This document shows positions 27,803 through 37,188 of a stretch of DNA of 64,000 nucleotides, piece by piece. Numbering within the stretch: position 1 is the first letter of the stretch; each line of letters opens with the position of its first letter. Below the pieces are notes generated by a model. The model was not told where the DNA came from. It ran no database searches and saw only the letters and a program-made list of their open reading frames with translations. Source of the DNA: Symbiopectobacterium purcellii (GTDB lineage: Bacteria; Pseudomonadota; Gammaproteobacteria; Enterobacterales; Enterobacteriaceae); the NCBI RefSeq assembly GCF_019797845.1, contig NZ_CP081864.1:2852001-2916000 (forward strand), given 5' to 3'. Both the position numbers and the translations under genes were made by a program.

Positions 27803-29011
27803 TGTGAATTCAACGGGGCGATGCAACGCTATCCTTGATCGAAGGAGGACGTTGCCATGAAACAAAGAACGCGTATCAACTACACGCCGGAACAGAAAGC
27901 GATTATCGGGGACAAATATAAGCAAGGTGATTCCCTGCATGATATCGCCAGAATGTTCGACAGATATCATTCTTCTATAATGCCCACTGTTCACTAGACT
28001 GGTGGATACCGTCTCCCTGTGAGAAAGCGCTACCGGTTAGCGCTTTCGCTTGATGAAAGTGAAGAGATATCCAGAGGACTGGTAGCAAAACGTAGCATCT
28101 GAGATAGCGCTGACACATTATCAAGAGCCCCCTCAACGATTAACCCCGCGATCAAGAAGCATGGTGGTGCAAAACAATACCGTGCATCAAAAGCGGATAC
28201 TGCTGCGTGGGAAAGTACTCTGAGACTAAAACCCTGCAAGCTAATTGGAATACCCACACTGTGTAAAATCATTGCCGAGAAGATGCATCAGAACGGGTCA
28301 CCGAAACAAATCGCCGGTTGGCTGAAACACTGTTATCCAGATAATGAGGAAACGCATGTGTCACACGTAACAATTGATAAAAGGCTTTTTATACAAACCC
28401 GGGTGCACTAAAAAAAGAACTGCAACAATACCTCAGAAGCGGAAGAGTCGTGCGTAGATCCAGAATATCGTCGCTTAAAGGGAAAGGATTAGGATCGATT
28501 CCGGATACGATCCCTATCAGCGAAAGGCCACCTGAAGCCGCTGACAGAGCCATACTCGGTCACTGGGAAGGTGACCTGATTCAGGGCTCGAAAAACACCT
28601 ATATCGTCCCCCACCGTAGAACGTCATTCCCGTTTTGTTATGCAGGTACAACAAGACCATAACGGCTATATCTGCCCTCATCAAACAAGCCCGGGAATTA
28701 CCTGCTGAGCTTTATAAAACAATAACATGGGACCGGGGCGCTGAAATGACCAGCCATACCCGGTTTACTGTAGCCACAGATATTCAGGTTTACTTCTGCG
28801 ATCCTCAATCCCCCTGGCAACGTGGCTACAATGAAAATACGAACAGATTGCTTAAACAGTATTTTCCAAAAGGAACTGACTTATCGGTTCACAGCTAGCA
28901 AAGACTAAACAGTGTTGCCAGGCGGCTCAATGAGAGGCCAAGAAAAACGCCAGACTATGAATCACCCGCAGAGCTTTTTAACCAATGTGTTGCATCCATC
29001 GGTTGTACTCA
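27803..29011 (+). mobile_element. IS30-family insertion sequence, decayed
   Basis: The element is about 1.21 kb, the usual IS30 size, with related ends. The left end is TGTGAATTCAACGGGGCGAT followed by GCAAC. The right end on the opposite strand is TGAGTACAACCGATGGATGC followed by AAC. It interrupts an AraC-type gene whose 3' part continues right after it. Confidence 0.7.
27857..28998 (+). pseudogene. IS30-family transposase, multiply frameshifted
   Basis: The transposase is readable in pieces. The N-terminal helix-turn-helix reads MKQRTRINYTPEQKAIIGDK, then GDSLHDIARMFDRYHSS. Middle parts are MHQNGSPKQIAGWLKHCYPD and SLKGKGLGSIP. The catalytic DDE region shows HWEGDLIQGSKNTYI (first Asp), ITWDRGAEM (second Asp) and WQRGYNENTNRLLKQYFPKG (Glu). 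It ends near RRLNERPRKTPDYESPAELF. Several frame changes, and a stop after DLSVHS, leave it inactive. Confidence 0.8.
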
Positions 29012-29012
29012 C

Positions 29013-29198
29013 AGTTTTAGTTTCAATGAATGGCGACAACGTGTGCGGCTACTTAAGGCGCTTGAGCTTCTTGCTGCGGGCACGCCAGTGACGGCAATTG
29101 CTCTGAACCTCGGGTATGACAACGTGAGTGCTTTTATTGCTTTATTTCGGCGAGTATTTGGCACTACTCCCAGACGATATAAAACTCCAAATCTGTAG
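29013..29198 (+). pseudogene. AraC-family regulator, 3' fragment
   Basis: Sixty-one codons remain, starting right at the IS edge. They encode the end of an AraC DNA-binding domain (FNEWRQRVRLLKALELLAAG, then IALNLGYDNVSAFIALFRR, VFGTTPRRYKT). The 5' part is not on the left side of the insertion sequence, so a deletion accompanied or followed the insertion. Confidence 0.75.
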
Positions 29199-29544
29199 AA
29201 TAGCTGAGCGGACCGCTATAGCTACTTTAACGTATGTAAGTTCTGCTCCTGGCACGGAGCAGCCCTCCCCCCATCAGGCAGTTATGAGCAAGAAACAGAA
29301 ATTCACGGCTGCTCTCACACCACGATGGTGGTATTACTCAGGCTTGCGCGAGTTAATCAACGGGGCAGATCCAAGGTCTTTCGTTTGCTATCCTTTTCGT
29401 ACTGACCGGTCCCCGGTGATTAACACGCTAGGATTTAGGGGGGACCGAAAATTAGGGAATTGTCCCATATGACGAATTTGTACTTAATGTAGGGTGTTTT
29501 TGTTTTTAGAAAGAACACTTGATACATTGCAAAGGATGCTCACC
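29199..29544. other. Gap before the lipoprotein gene
   Basis: No supported gene is present. A frame around 29,380-29,450 (CYPFRTDRSPVINTLGFRG) faintly recalls the end of a SUMF1-type domain, but it is too short to call. Confidence 0.4.
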
Positions 29545-30144
29545 ATGTCATCACGCCCTTCTCTCTGCTTACTGGCTCTCCCCTTGTTAGCGGGTTGCCA
29601 GTTTCTCCCGCATACGAATTACTTTATTGCGCCTGTTAATGAGCCAAACCCTGCGTGGGTTCGTATCGTTAATTACACGCAACATGCGGGTATCTATCAA
29701 GATGAAAAGGGCGTCCGCACTGGAGGTGTCATCCGGTCAGGTCCCTTGCCCTTTATTAACACGCAGGACATGGGCATGCCCAAAGCCGGGCAAGATTTGA
29801 CCTTCGATTACTACGAAACACGCGTCCGGCCTGATGTAGAAACCGAGGTGTCGATGATGTGGGAAGGCCCACGAACGCTCTCTTGCTTCATCACCATCAC
29901 GTTCACTCCAAAAGCAGGACGCTATTACCAGTTTATGCTGAACAAAGGCTCAGGTGATTTTTGTACCTCGGACGCTTCTTTGATCGAATGCGACAAGAAT
30001 GGCACGACATGGCACCTCACGCCCAATCCTGAAGTGACTTACAAATCCAATGGGTCAACAGCGGAAAAACGATTCAGTAACGCCAGATTCGAAGACCCTG
30101 ACTACCACCCGGATCCTAATCTGTATCCCGGCACAGCACTGTAA
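29545..30144 (+). CDS. Putative lipoprotein of unknown function
   Basis: This 199-residue protein has a lipoprotein signal (CLLALPLLAGC, Cys at about residue 18). The mature part resembles a compact beta domain (WVRIVNYTQHAGIYQ, TFDYYETRVRPDVETEVSMM) with two later cysteines (SCF, FCTSDASLIEC). The ATG at 29545 is chosen because AAAGGATG lies upstream and the lipobox distance fits. I do not recognise the family. It lies in the island, alone on its strand. Confidence 0.7.
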   Translation: MSSRPSLCLLALPLLAGCQFLPHTNYFIAPVNEPNPAWVRIVNYTQHAGIYQDEKGVRTGGVIRSGPLPFINTQDMGMPKAGQDLTFDYYETRVRPDVETEVSMMWEGPRTLSCFITITFTPKAGRYYQFMLNKGSGDFCTSDASLIECDKNGTTWHLTPNPEVTYKSNGSTAEKRFSNARFEDPDYHPDPNLYPGTAL

Positions 30145-30192
30145 CGCCTCGTGAGCGGTTTTTTACCTTAGTTTCAGGTTGTACGGTCTTGG

Positions 30193-30585
30193 TCAGGATG
30201 AAACGTTGCCACGCGGGTCATCAATATGCTGCTCCGCCACGTCATAACGAATCCCTTCACGATGCAAAATACGGACATGTTTCACTACTGTCGCCAACGC
30301 TTTCAAAAACGTTTCTGAATGCTCATGGCGCTCATAGGCGTCGATGTCCACCCAGCCCTCGGACAGATGAAAAGCGTCCGGATTGACCAGATCCTGAGAA
30401 AAAGCATAAAACACACAGCCCGACAGCCGTTGTGCAGCCTGCATTTCCGGTTTAACAGCATTAATGAAGGTCTGTCGGTCATCAGGGTGCACGCGATAAT
30501 AAGCGCTGACGATGATTTTGGTCGATTGGGTTTTGTCATGATCGCCCGCAGAAAAAATGTGTGTATCGGTTGTGTTCGTACTCAT
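30193..30585 (-). CDS. Antibiotic biosynthesis monooxygenase (ABM) domain protein
   Basis: This 130-residue protein has a dimeric alpha+beta barrel ABM domain (IIVSAYYRVHPDDRQTFINA, then CVFYAFSQDLVNPDAFHLSE, WVDIDAYERHEHSETF). Such proteins oxidise or degrade small aromatic compounds or haem without a cofactor. The substrate is unknown here. TGGAGAGAAAA precedes the ATG. It follows the SnoaL-like gene by 40 bp on the same strand, so they are co-transcribed. Confidence 0.75.
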   Translation of the reverse strand: MSTNTTDTHIFSAGDHDKTQSTKIIVSAYYRVHPDDRQTFINAVKPEMQAAQRLSGCVFYAFSQDLVNPDAFHLSEGWVDIDAYERHEHSETFLKALATVVKHVRILHREGIRYDVAEQHIDDPRGNVSS

Positions 30586-30625
30586 TTTTCTCTCCAGATA
30601 TTTTCGGTGAAATGCAAAAACAGGT

Positions 30626-31030
30626 TCAGGCGGTCTGCCCGCCATTAAAAGCACGCCACGCAGCGAACGTATCCAGCGATTCACGCAGCAGTTTGATTCT
30701 GCCCTCTTCCGCCACCAGTCGTCCGGCATAGGTCTGCTTGTATATCCGATCAGTTCCGGCCAGACCTGCTTCTACGCTGTATTCGCCAAATGCCTGTGTT
30801 GGTGTATCGATGAAGAACTGGATATTGCGGAAACGAAAATCCGGGACTTTAACCAATAATTCGGCAATGAAGCTTTCGATTTCAGCGGGACCCTGCACAC
30901 GATGCGGCAGGCCCAGCGTCTGCAGATAGGGCAATTCCAGCACGCCGTCTGCGGCAAAAAGGGCAGCGGCGGTTTTAGGGTCCTGAATGTGGTCCAGGTA
31001 ATGCTGAAGTAACTGCACGGCTGTTTTCAT
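30626..31030 (-). CDS. SnoaL-like / NTF2-fold protein
   Basis: This 134-residue protein has the cone-shaped NTF2-like fold pattern (LLQHYLDHIQDPKTAAALFA, ADGVLELPY, IESFIAELL, ending RESLDTFAAWRAF). Such proteins include ketosteroid isomerase-like enzymes. The start at 31030 has GGAGCGCTCTTACC upstream. It precedes the ABM gene and lies downstream of the LysR gene on the same strand. Confidence 0.7.
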   Translation of the reverse strand: MKTAVQLLQHYLDHIQDPKTAAALFAADGVLELPYLQTLGLPHRVQGPAEIESFIAELLVKVPDFRFRNIQFFIDTPTQAFGEYSVEAGLAGTDRIYKQTYAGRLVAEEGRIKLLRESLDTFAAWRAFNGGQTA

Positions 31031-31172
31031 GGTAAGAGCGCTCCTGTTGTCAGTACCGGACGCATATCGGCGGCGTGAAGCAACAATAATCAAACTCAGG
31101 AGTGATCAAAACAGCAAAGAATGAAACTCATGGTTTCATAAATGTAATGATGAATCGGTATTGAGAGCAAGG

Positions 31173-32090
31173 TTAGTCTGGCCAGCGCCACTCGGGTTCA
31201 CTGAGATGCCTGGCAAAGAAGTCCGACAGCACCCTGACCTTCAGCGGACGACTGCGCGAGGTGGGGGTGACAAAATAGAGTCCGCCCTGTGTCATCGACC
31301 ATTCATCCAGCAGATGCACCAGACGTCCATCCTTCAGATACTCTGCGGCAATAAATTCCGGCAGTTCAGCAATCCCCAGACCTGCCAGCAGAGGCGGTAG
31401 CAGTGCATCGGAGTTGGTTACCCGCAGCGGGCCGTTCGGGACAATATCCTCCTGCGCGCCGTAGGCATGGGTAAACCGCCATACCTGGCTTCGTGCACGA
31501 TAGGCATAGCTGAAGCACTGCCGAGCAGTGAGGTCACGCGGATGGTGTGGCATACCCTGAGTCTCAAGATAAGCCGGTGAGGCCACCAGATATTGTGTCA
31601 CCGCACACAGCCTGCGCGCTACCAGCGAGGAGTCCGGCAGCGCCGCGATACGTAACGCGGCGTCAAAACCTTCGGCAATCAAGTCGACTGACGCATCTGA
31701 CAGATGCAGATCCACACTCAGTTCAGGGAACTGGCGGATAAGTTCTGGCATCAGGGGCGCAACCCAGCGTAAGCCAAAAGACATGGGGACCGCTAAACGT
31801 ACCTGACCGCGCGGTTGCACCGCCAGCTCATGGGCTTCGCTTTCCACCTCTTCTGCCTGGCGGTAGATCTCTGACGCCTTTGCAGCCATGCTCTGACCGA
31901 ACTCGGTTAAAGCAAGCTGGCGCGACGTTCGGTTAAACAGTCGACCGCCCAAACGTTCCTCCAGTCGCGCCACAGCCCGTGACACGGTGGGGACAGAGAC
32001 CCCCATCACCCTGGCCGCTGCCGCAAAAGAACCTTCTTCTGCCACTTTCGCAAACATCGCGAGTCCTTCGAAATCGGGGAATCTGTTCAT
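31173..32090 (-). CDS. LysR-family transcriptional regulator
   Basis: This 305-residue LysR regulator has an N-terminal winged helix (FAKVAEEGSFAAAARVMGVS, VPTVSRAVARLEERLGGRLF) and a C-terminal periplasmic-binding-type effector domain. It belongs to the large subgroup with the SRQLALTEFG pattern. It is divergent from the VOC/SnoaL/SDR genes (138 bp gap) and probably controls both flanks. Confidence 0.85.
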   Translation of the reverse strand: MNRFPDFEGLAMFAKVAEEGSFAAAARVMGVSVPTVSRAVARLEERLGGRLFNRTSRQLALTEFGQSMAAKASEIYRQAEEVESEAHELAVQPRGQVRLAVPMSFGLRWVAPLMPELIRQFPELSVDLHLSDASVDLIAEGFDAALRIAALPDSSLVARRLCAVTQYLVASPAYLETQGMPHHPRDLTARQCFSYAYRARSQVWRFTHAYGAQEDIVPNGPLRVTNSDALLPPLLAGLGIAELPEFIAAEYLKDGRLVHLLDEWSMTQGGLYFVTPTSRSRPLKVRVLSDFFARHLSEPEWRWPD

Positions 32091-32228
32091 TTCAAATCTG
32101 CAATGATGAGTTTCAAATCATTCTATTTTGAAAATTATCGCTCGTCGATATGCTTATCTCATCGAGACAACAACCGCTGCCGCCAGCAATGCCGGCTCAG
32201 GTTATTAACTCATCACAGGAATAAACAA

Positions 32229-32783
32229 ATGAAAACGCACTGTATCGCTTCTACGTTTTTTGCTTCGTCACTGCTGCTGGGTGCTGCCAGCCTCTCTGCA
32301 CCCGCTTTCAGTGCCGACCAGACGCCGCTGGTCACCATTTCAGGGGTCGATCATGCGGGCATCAACGTCCCTGACCTGGGTAAAGCCATCGCATTTTTCC
32401 AGACTACCTTCGGGGCAACGCTGGAATCCGATATTACCCCGGGCGCTATCCCAAATGCGTGGAAAGCGGCTTTTAACTGGCATGAGTCCAGTGACCTCAA
32501 ACGTTTTGTCATGATGCGCCTGCCAGATGGCACGGGTGTGGAGCTCTTCCAGTACAGTGGTGAGCAAATCGGCCATAAACGTCCTCATCAGGATGATGAC
32601 GCGGCGACGCATATCGCGCTGAAAACGCATGATGTGCTATCCAGCTTTACGGCTATCCAACAAGCCGGACTGAAAACCCTGAATGAGCCGGTGACCAATG
32701 CCGATGGCATACAGTGGTTTTACTTCCTGACGCCGTGGGGCTCGCAGATTGAGCTGGTGGGCAAAGTGAAAACAGCAAACTGA
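32229..32783 (+). CDS. Exported VOC (glyoxalase-like) family protein
   Basis: This 184-residue protein has a signal peptide (FFASSLLLGAASLSAPAFSA) and a vicinal-oxygen-chelate domain (DHAGINVPDLGKAIAFFQTT, then HIALKTHDVLSSFTAIQQAG and WGSQIELV). Metal ligands His and Glu are visible at the expected places. The start at 32229 follows an ACAGGA site. A periplasmic VOC protein suggests detoxification or modification of a small molecule. It is followed by another exported protein 12 bp later. Confidence 0.75.
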   Translation: MKTHCIASTFFASSLLLGAASLSAPAFSADQTPLVTISGVDHAGINVPDLGKAIAFFQTTFGATLESDITPGAIPNAWKAAFNWHESSDLKRFVMMRLPDGTGVELFQYSGEQIGHKRPHQDDDAATHIALKTHDVLSSFTAIQQAGLKTLNEPVTNADGIQWFYFLTPWGSQIELVGKVKTAN

Positions 32784-32795
32784 CCGGGCACAGGC

Positions 32796-33251
32796 ATGAA
32801 AAAGCTATTCACTAAAACCTTGCTGCTGGCCGCGCTGCTGACTGGCACAAACAACGTATGGGCGGAGAACACAACCATGAACATCACGACGACTCAGGTC
32901 GCACCTTCAGGCCTGCAGCAGCTCATCGATCGCCACTTTACGATCTGGAACAACACCGATGCCGCAGAGCGGGCAAAAGCGTTTGCTGCGGTTTACACAT
33001 CGAACTTTTTCGTTGCCGAACACGGTGGTTTGCATCAGGGCACGGAACGCGTTAATGCCGCCATCAGTAAAGTGCAGTCACAGCATCTGGGCTTCATCTT
33101 CACCCCGGCACCTGCCGAGTGGAATCACGGCATTGCCCGCGTGACCTGGGGCTATGGCCCGAAAGACAATCCGTATCTGGTGCGCGGCGAAGATATCTTT
33201 ACGCTCAACGACGGCAGACTGTCGAGCGCACGCGTTTTTATCAGCAAATAA
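32796..33251 (+). CDS. Exported SnoaL/DUF4440-like protein
   Basis: This 151-residue protein has a signal peptide (KTLLLAALLTGTNNVWA) and an NTF2-like domain (LIDRHFTIWNNTDAAERAKA, FAAVYTSNFFVAEHGG, ending GEDIFTLNDGRLSSARVF). It is in an apparent operon with the VOC gene. The function is unknown. Confidence 0.7.
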   Translation: MKKLFTKTLLLAALLTGTNNVWAENTTMNITTTQVAPSGLQQLIDRHFTIWNNTDAAERAKAFAAVYTSNFFVAEHGGLHQGTERVNAAISKVQSQHLGFIFTPAPAEWNHGIARVTWGYGPKDNPYLVRGEDIFTLNDGRLSSARVFISK

Positions 33252-33415
33252 CCCAGTTTGACGGTATCCACGCGCGTGGAACGTGTTTTCCAGAGTCGTG
33301 CATTTTTCTGCACTGCTCAATGACGTTATGGTGCAAACCGAAATCAGCAGCCTGGTTTTCACTGTAACTCGATGACTCAAATAATATATTCATGCTTTAA
33401 CTAAGGAATTTCACC

Positions 33416-34165
33416 ATGAGTAAAACACTTTCAGAAAAAATAGCGTTAGTTACGGGCGGCAGTTCTGGCATCGGTCTGGCCTCAGCACAGGAGCTGGCAA
33501 AACAGGGCGCGAAAGTGTACATAACCGGCCGCCGCCAGGAAGAACTTGATGCCGCGGTGGCCCTGATTGGCTCATCCGCCACAGGGATCCGGGCGGACGC
33601 TTCTGTTCTGAGCGATCTCGATACTGTGTTTTCCATCATCGCGAGCGAATCAGGTAAACTGGATGTGCTTTTCGCGAATGCCGGTGGGGGTGACATGATG
33701 CCGCTCGGCGCCATCACAGAAGAGCACTTTGACCGTATTTTCGGCACAAACGTGCGTGGCGTGCTGTTCACCGTTCAGAAGGCACTTCCACTGCTGACTA
33801 AGGGTGCTGCTATCATTCTTACAGGCTCAACGGCTGCGGCTAAAGGAACAGCCAGCTTCAGTGTTTACAGCGCAAGTAAAGCCGCTGTGCGTAACCTGGC
33901 CCGCTCATGGGCACTTGACCTGAAGGACCGTGGCATCCGCGTCAATGTGGTTAGCCCGGGCCCCATCCGCACGCCCGGTCTGGGAGGACTTGTTCCTGAA
34001 GCGCAACGCCAGGGGTTGTTTGACACGCTGGCAGCAGGCGTGCCGCAGGGCCGCCTGGGTGAACCAGAAGAGATCGGTAAAACAGTGGCGTTTCTGGCCT
34101 CTAACGATGCGAGTTTCATTAACGCTTCGGAAATATATGTAGATGGTGGGTTAGCGCAGATTTAA
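33416..34165 (+). CDS. Short-chain dehydrogenase/reductase
   Basis: This 249-residue classical SDR has the cofactor motif TGGSSGIG (residues ~14-21), NAGG, the catalytic Ser (LTGSTAA) and YSASK, and PGPIRTPG. The Arg after the first strand region (TGRRQEEL) suggests NADP preference. It has a strong AAGGAATTTCACC site. It lies 164 bp after the exported NTF2-like gene, under the same divergent LysR gene. Confidence 0.88.
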   Translation: MSKTLSEKIALVTGGSSGIGLASAQELAKQGAKVYITGRRQEELDAAVALIGSSATGIRADASVLSDLDTVFSIIASESGKLDVLFANAGGGDMMPLGAITEEHFDRIFGTNVRGVLFTVQKALPLLTKGAAIILTGSTAAAKGTASFSVYSASKAAVRNLARSWALDLKDRGIRVNVVSPGPIRTPGLGGLVPEAQRQGLFDTLAAGVPQGRLGEPEEIGKTVAFLASNDASFINASEIYVDGGLAQI

Positions 34166-34492
34166 TCACTGTCATACTGAAAATTCTCAATGTCTATGAC
34201 GAGTGCGACCGATTTTTGAATATTCGTCAGCGGATATCCGCGGGCCATGAATTTCAGCGCGGTTTATTATGACCAAATGATGCACTGCCGAAAAAGTGTT
34301 AAGTGCCGCATAAAGCGGCCTTTGCTTTCAGGTATGAATACAGCCCTTAAAAAAGCGTTATCCACTACATTCTCGTCAGATATAACGGACCTGGCCTGAT
34401 GCAGTAATCCGTTACGAGCGAACACCAAAGGTTCGGTGTTAAGTAGAGACCCATGGTATCGACTGGACTCGTTGCGGCGATTCAATGCCACC
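34166..34492. other. Gap between SDR and second LysR gene
   Basis: This 327-bp stretch has no recognised gene. A 74-codon minus-strand frame is present without a ribosome site or family pattern. Confidence 0.4.
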
Positions 34493-35413
34493 TTATGTCG
34501 CTAAGGATATAGCGCTCAATTTCTGATGCATAAAATCAATGAGCGCTCTTGTTTTAGCCGGCAAGTAACGCCGATCTGAATAAAGTGCAAACAATTGCAA
34601 AGGGGCTGCCGATTGTTCAAACTCAACCTCGATTAACCGTCCATCGCTAATGTATGGTTGGCAAGCTTGTTTCGATAGAATGGCAAAACCGACACCCGCT
34701 AGCGCAGCCCGTCCCGCCATCTCTCCGCTGTTTACCCGATAATGCCCTTTAACCTTAATCGTCTGGAATTCTCCCTTTACATTGACAAACTGCCAGGGAG
34801 CACCTTTCAGTGCACTTACCGTTGTAATACAGGGCAATTCTTCAAACTGCTGGATACGAGAAGGGGTGCCGTAACGCTGAATGACGGAAGGGGCTGCAAC
34901 AATGGTACAAGGGATAGTCACCAGATGGCGGGCGATGTAGTCACAGTCATCCATCTGACCACGGTTAATAATGATCGCTAAATCCAGATCATCCCGTAGG
35001 GATTCGAAACCTGACAAATTTGTGACACAACTGATCTCCAGATCCGGGTACTGACAGGCGAAATCGGCAATAACAGACCCCAGTAATGCAGGACCTATTT
35101 CATTGGGAATACAGATACGCAATGGGCCCTTGAGTTGCATTTGCCGTAACGTTAATTCTGTCTCAGTTTGCTCAAGCGCCTCAACTAATGGCTTCGCTCG
35201 AGTATAAAGCAAGTGCCCGGACTGGGTGAGTTTCATATGTCGGGTGCTGCGCTCGATGAGCTGAAGATTCAGTTTTTCTTCTAACTGAGAAATGCAACGA
35301 CTAACATTTGATGTCGGCATTTCAAGGACTTTCGATGCCCCAACAAAACTTTCTTTTTCAACCACCGCAATGAACACTTTCAGGGTAGTAAAATCAAGGG
35401 CCGGACGCATCAA
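34493..35413 (-). CDS. LysR-family transcriptional regulator
   Basis: This 306-residue LysR protein has a winged helix (FIAVVEKESFVGASKVLEMP, TSNVSRCISQLEEKLNLQLI) and an effector domain. It is divergent from the MFS gene with a 100-bp intergenic space, the typical arrangement of a LysR regulator and its target. Confidence 0.87.
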   Translation of the reverse strand: MMRPALDFTTLKVFIAVVEKESFVGASKVLEMPTSNVSRCISQLEEKLNLQLIERSTRHMKLTQSGHLLYTRAKPLVEALEQTETELTLRQMQLKGPLRICIPNEIGPALLGSVIADFACQYPDLEISCVTNLSGFESLRDDLDLAIIINRGQMDDCDYIARHLVTIPCTIVAAPSVIQRYGTPSRIQQFEELPCITTVSALKGAPWQFVNVKGEFQTIKVKGHYRVNSGEMAGRAALAGVGFAILSKQACQPYISDGRLIEVEFEQSAAPLQLFALYSDRRYLPAKTRALIDFMHQKLSAISLAT

Positions 35414-35513
35414 CTATCCCATATGTGATAATAATGAGTACCATTTTTACCATATAATTAACACCCGTGATAGCAGTTAAACTCGGATATCTTTCATCCA
35501 TAGGTTACTTGCT

Positions 35514-36722
35514 ATGTCACTGGTCATACAGACGTTTAATCATAAAGCTCTCATGCGGATCGCCATTGTAATGGCTTTTATCCAGTTCACTAATGCGCTG
35601 GAATACATGGCGTTAACGCCTGTTTTTGCTTTTATGGCAGAGGGGTTCTCGGTTCCTGTATCATTTTCTGGCTATGTCTCTGGTGTATACACACTGGGTG
35701 CTGTCATTTCTGGAATTGTTGCTTTTTATTGGATCGACCTGTTTAATAAAAAACAATTCCTGATCAAGAATATGCTGCTGCTGGGAGCATTAACCTTTTT
35801 TACCACACTCACTACTCATTTTGGCGCTCTTCTGGTACTACGCTTTTTCGCAGGATTGGTGGGTGGTACGACAATGGGTGTGGGTATGAGTATTTTGATA
35901 AATTATGCCCCGGCAAACTTACGTGGGAAAATGCTGGCAACGGTGATTGCAGCATTTTCGATGGTAAGCATCGTCGGAATGCCCGCTATATTATTTTTCT
36001 GCACGCATTATGGTTGGCATACTGCGCTATGGTTAATCAGTTCACTGTGCCTAGTGTGTTTACCGTTGATAGTATTCATTCTTCCCAAGGATACGGTCCC
36101 ATCAAGCGTAAAGGCCAACCTGTCTATCGATACTCAAACCTTACTTTTCGCCTCTTGTACTGCGCTGGTACAATTTAGTCCAATGCTGATTGTTCCCATT
36201 TTGACGCCCTTAATGACGCAGTACATGGGAGCACAAACAAACCTCTTGCCCTTATTGTTCTTAAGTGGAGGGATTGCAGGTTATTTGTCTACAAAAATAA
36301 CAGGCATTCTAACATCACGTTTATCAGCGCTGATGTTGGCAACAATTTCAACGCTGTTCTTTGTAACAAGTCTGCTTATTCCTGCGATGGGTAGCCATAA
36401 TGCATTTCTATTTATAACTTTATTTCTTGGTGCCTCATATAGCCGACTTGTTTCCGCTTCGTCGGTTGCGGTCCAGTATCCTGAGAATGAACAACGAGCC
36501 AGTTTTTCTTCACTACAGACAGCAATTATGTACCTGATAACTACTCTCGCATTCTTTCTCTCTTCCTTATTACTACCTGACCTGGGAATAACAACGCAAA
36601 ATCTAAATAGACTGTTGGTTATAAGTGCATTAACTGCATCTGGATTTCCCATAATGGTCATAATACTTCAAAAGAAACTGGCTAAACGTACTATCCAGTC
36701 TGACCACCTCATCACTGATTAG
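35514..36722 (+). CDS. MFS transporter (DHA1-type)
   Basis: This 402-residue, 12-segment MFS protein of the drug:proton antiporter type has the motif-C-like stretch FAGLVGGTTMGVGMSIL and the motif LRGKMLATVIAAF. The substrate is unknown. It is the last gene before the island's right repeat and is paired with the divergent LysR gene. Confidence 0.83.
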   Translation: MSLVIQTFNHKALMRIAIVMAFIQFTNALEYMALTPVFAFMAEGFSVPVSFSGYVSGVYTLGAVISGIVAFYWIDLFNKKQFLIKNMLLLGALTFFTTLTTHFGALLVLRFFAGLVGGTTMGVGMSILINYAPANLRGKMLATVIAAFSMVSIVGMPAILFFCTHYGWHTALWLISSLCLVCLPLIVFILPKDTVPSSVKANLSIDTQTLLFASCTALVQFSPMLIVPILTPLMTQYMGAQTNLLPLLFLSGGIAGYLSTKITGILTSRLSALMLATISTLFFVTSLLIPAMGSHNAFLFITLFLGASYSRLVSASSVAVQYPENEQRASFSSLQTAIMYLITTLAFFLSSLLLPDLGITTQNLNRLLVISALTASGFPIMVIILQKKLAKRTIQSDHLITD

Positions 36723-36964
36723 CGTAACGTCTGCTATTGGCTGTGAGTTCAACCGTTGTACGTAGTTTCACCAGGGCAGACTCATCAATGCTCATTCTCG
36801 CTACGCATCTCTTGCGGCGGACACCATATTAACGATCACCACCTAGTTTAAAGAACTCTACCTCTTTTTTTGCCCCCCTATCTAATGGTGGTCATTTTGG
36901 TGGTTTTGACATAAAAGGAATTCATATTGTATTGATTATTATCTAGTTACCGGAAAATATATTC

Positions 36965-37016
36965 CCAGTCAGAAGCGCAAAATTCAAAAAGCAGATGTCC
37001 TTGGCATCTGCTTTTT
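36965..37016. repeat. Degenerate copy of tRNA-Asn 3' end and terminator (putative attR)
   Basis: CCAGTCAGAAGCGCAAAATT matches the tRNA-Asn 3' end and trailer CCAGTCAGAGGAGCCAAATT at 17 of 20 positions. It is followed by a hairpin (AAAAAGCAGATG / CATCTGCTTTTT) that matches the tRNA-Asn terminator with changes on both arms. Confidence 0.65.
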
Positions 37017-37188
37017 GCTTCAATAAGATAATGTAAGAATTATTTGCCGACCTGAGCGTACTTTTCCCTCCACATCGGGTGAATGTGGTGGTCAAGAGAC
37101 TTCGATAACGGAGTGCCCCCAAATGGCCATTAACGCTCTAAAAAACCGCATCGGATATCTCCCCTATCGCATCAAGGGTAAGGATCAC

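Larger units (their letters stand above)
25418..37016. mobile_element. Decayed genomic island integrated at tRNA-Asn
   Basis: The left end is the tRNA-Asn 3' end plus its terminator (25418-25475). A degenerate copy of both (36965-37016) lies 11,547 bp further on. Between them are a P4-type integrase ruin next to the tRNA, an orphan nuclease-like gene, gene fragments, an IS30-family ruin, AT-rich stretches and two LysR-led cassettes. None of these has the conserved core-gene character of the flanks. The boundaries are inferred from the repeat. It is not mobile now, since the integrase is broken. Confidence 0.65.

Noticed and set aside
29380..29460. SUMF1-like fragment (SPVINTLGFRG)
   Set aside because: Only about 20 residues look similar. 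That is too short to support a gene or remnant.
34267..34491. 74-codon minus-strand frame between SDR and LysR genes
   Set aside because: It has no ribosome site, no recognisable motif and odd composition; probably chance.
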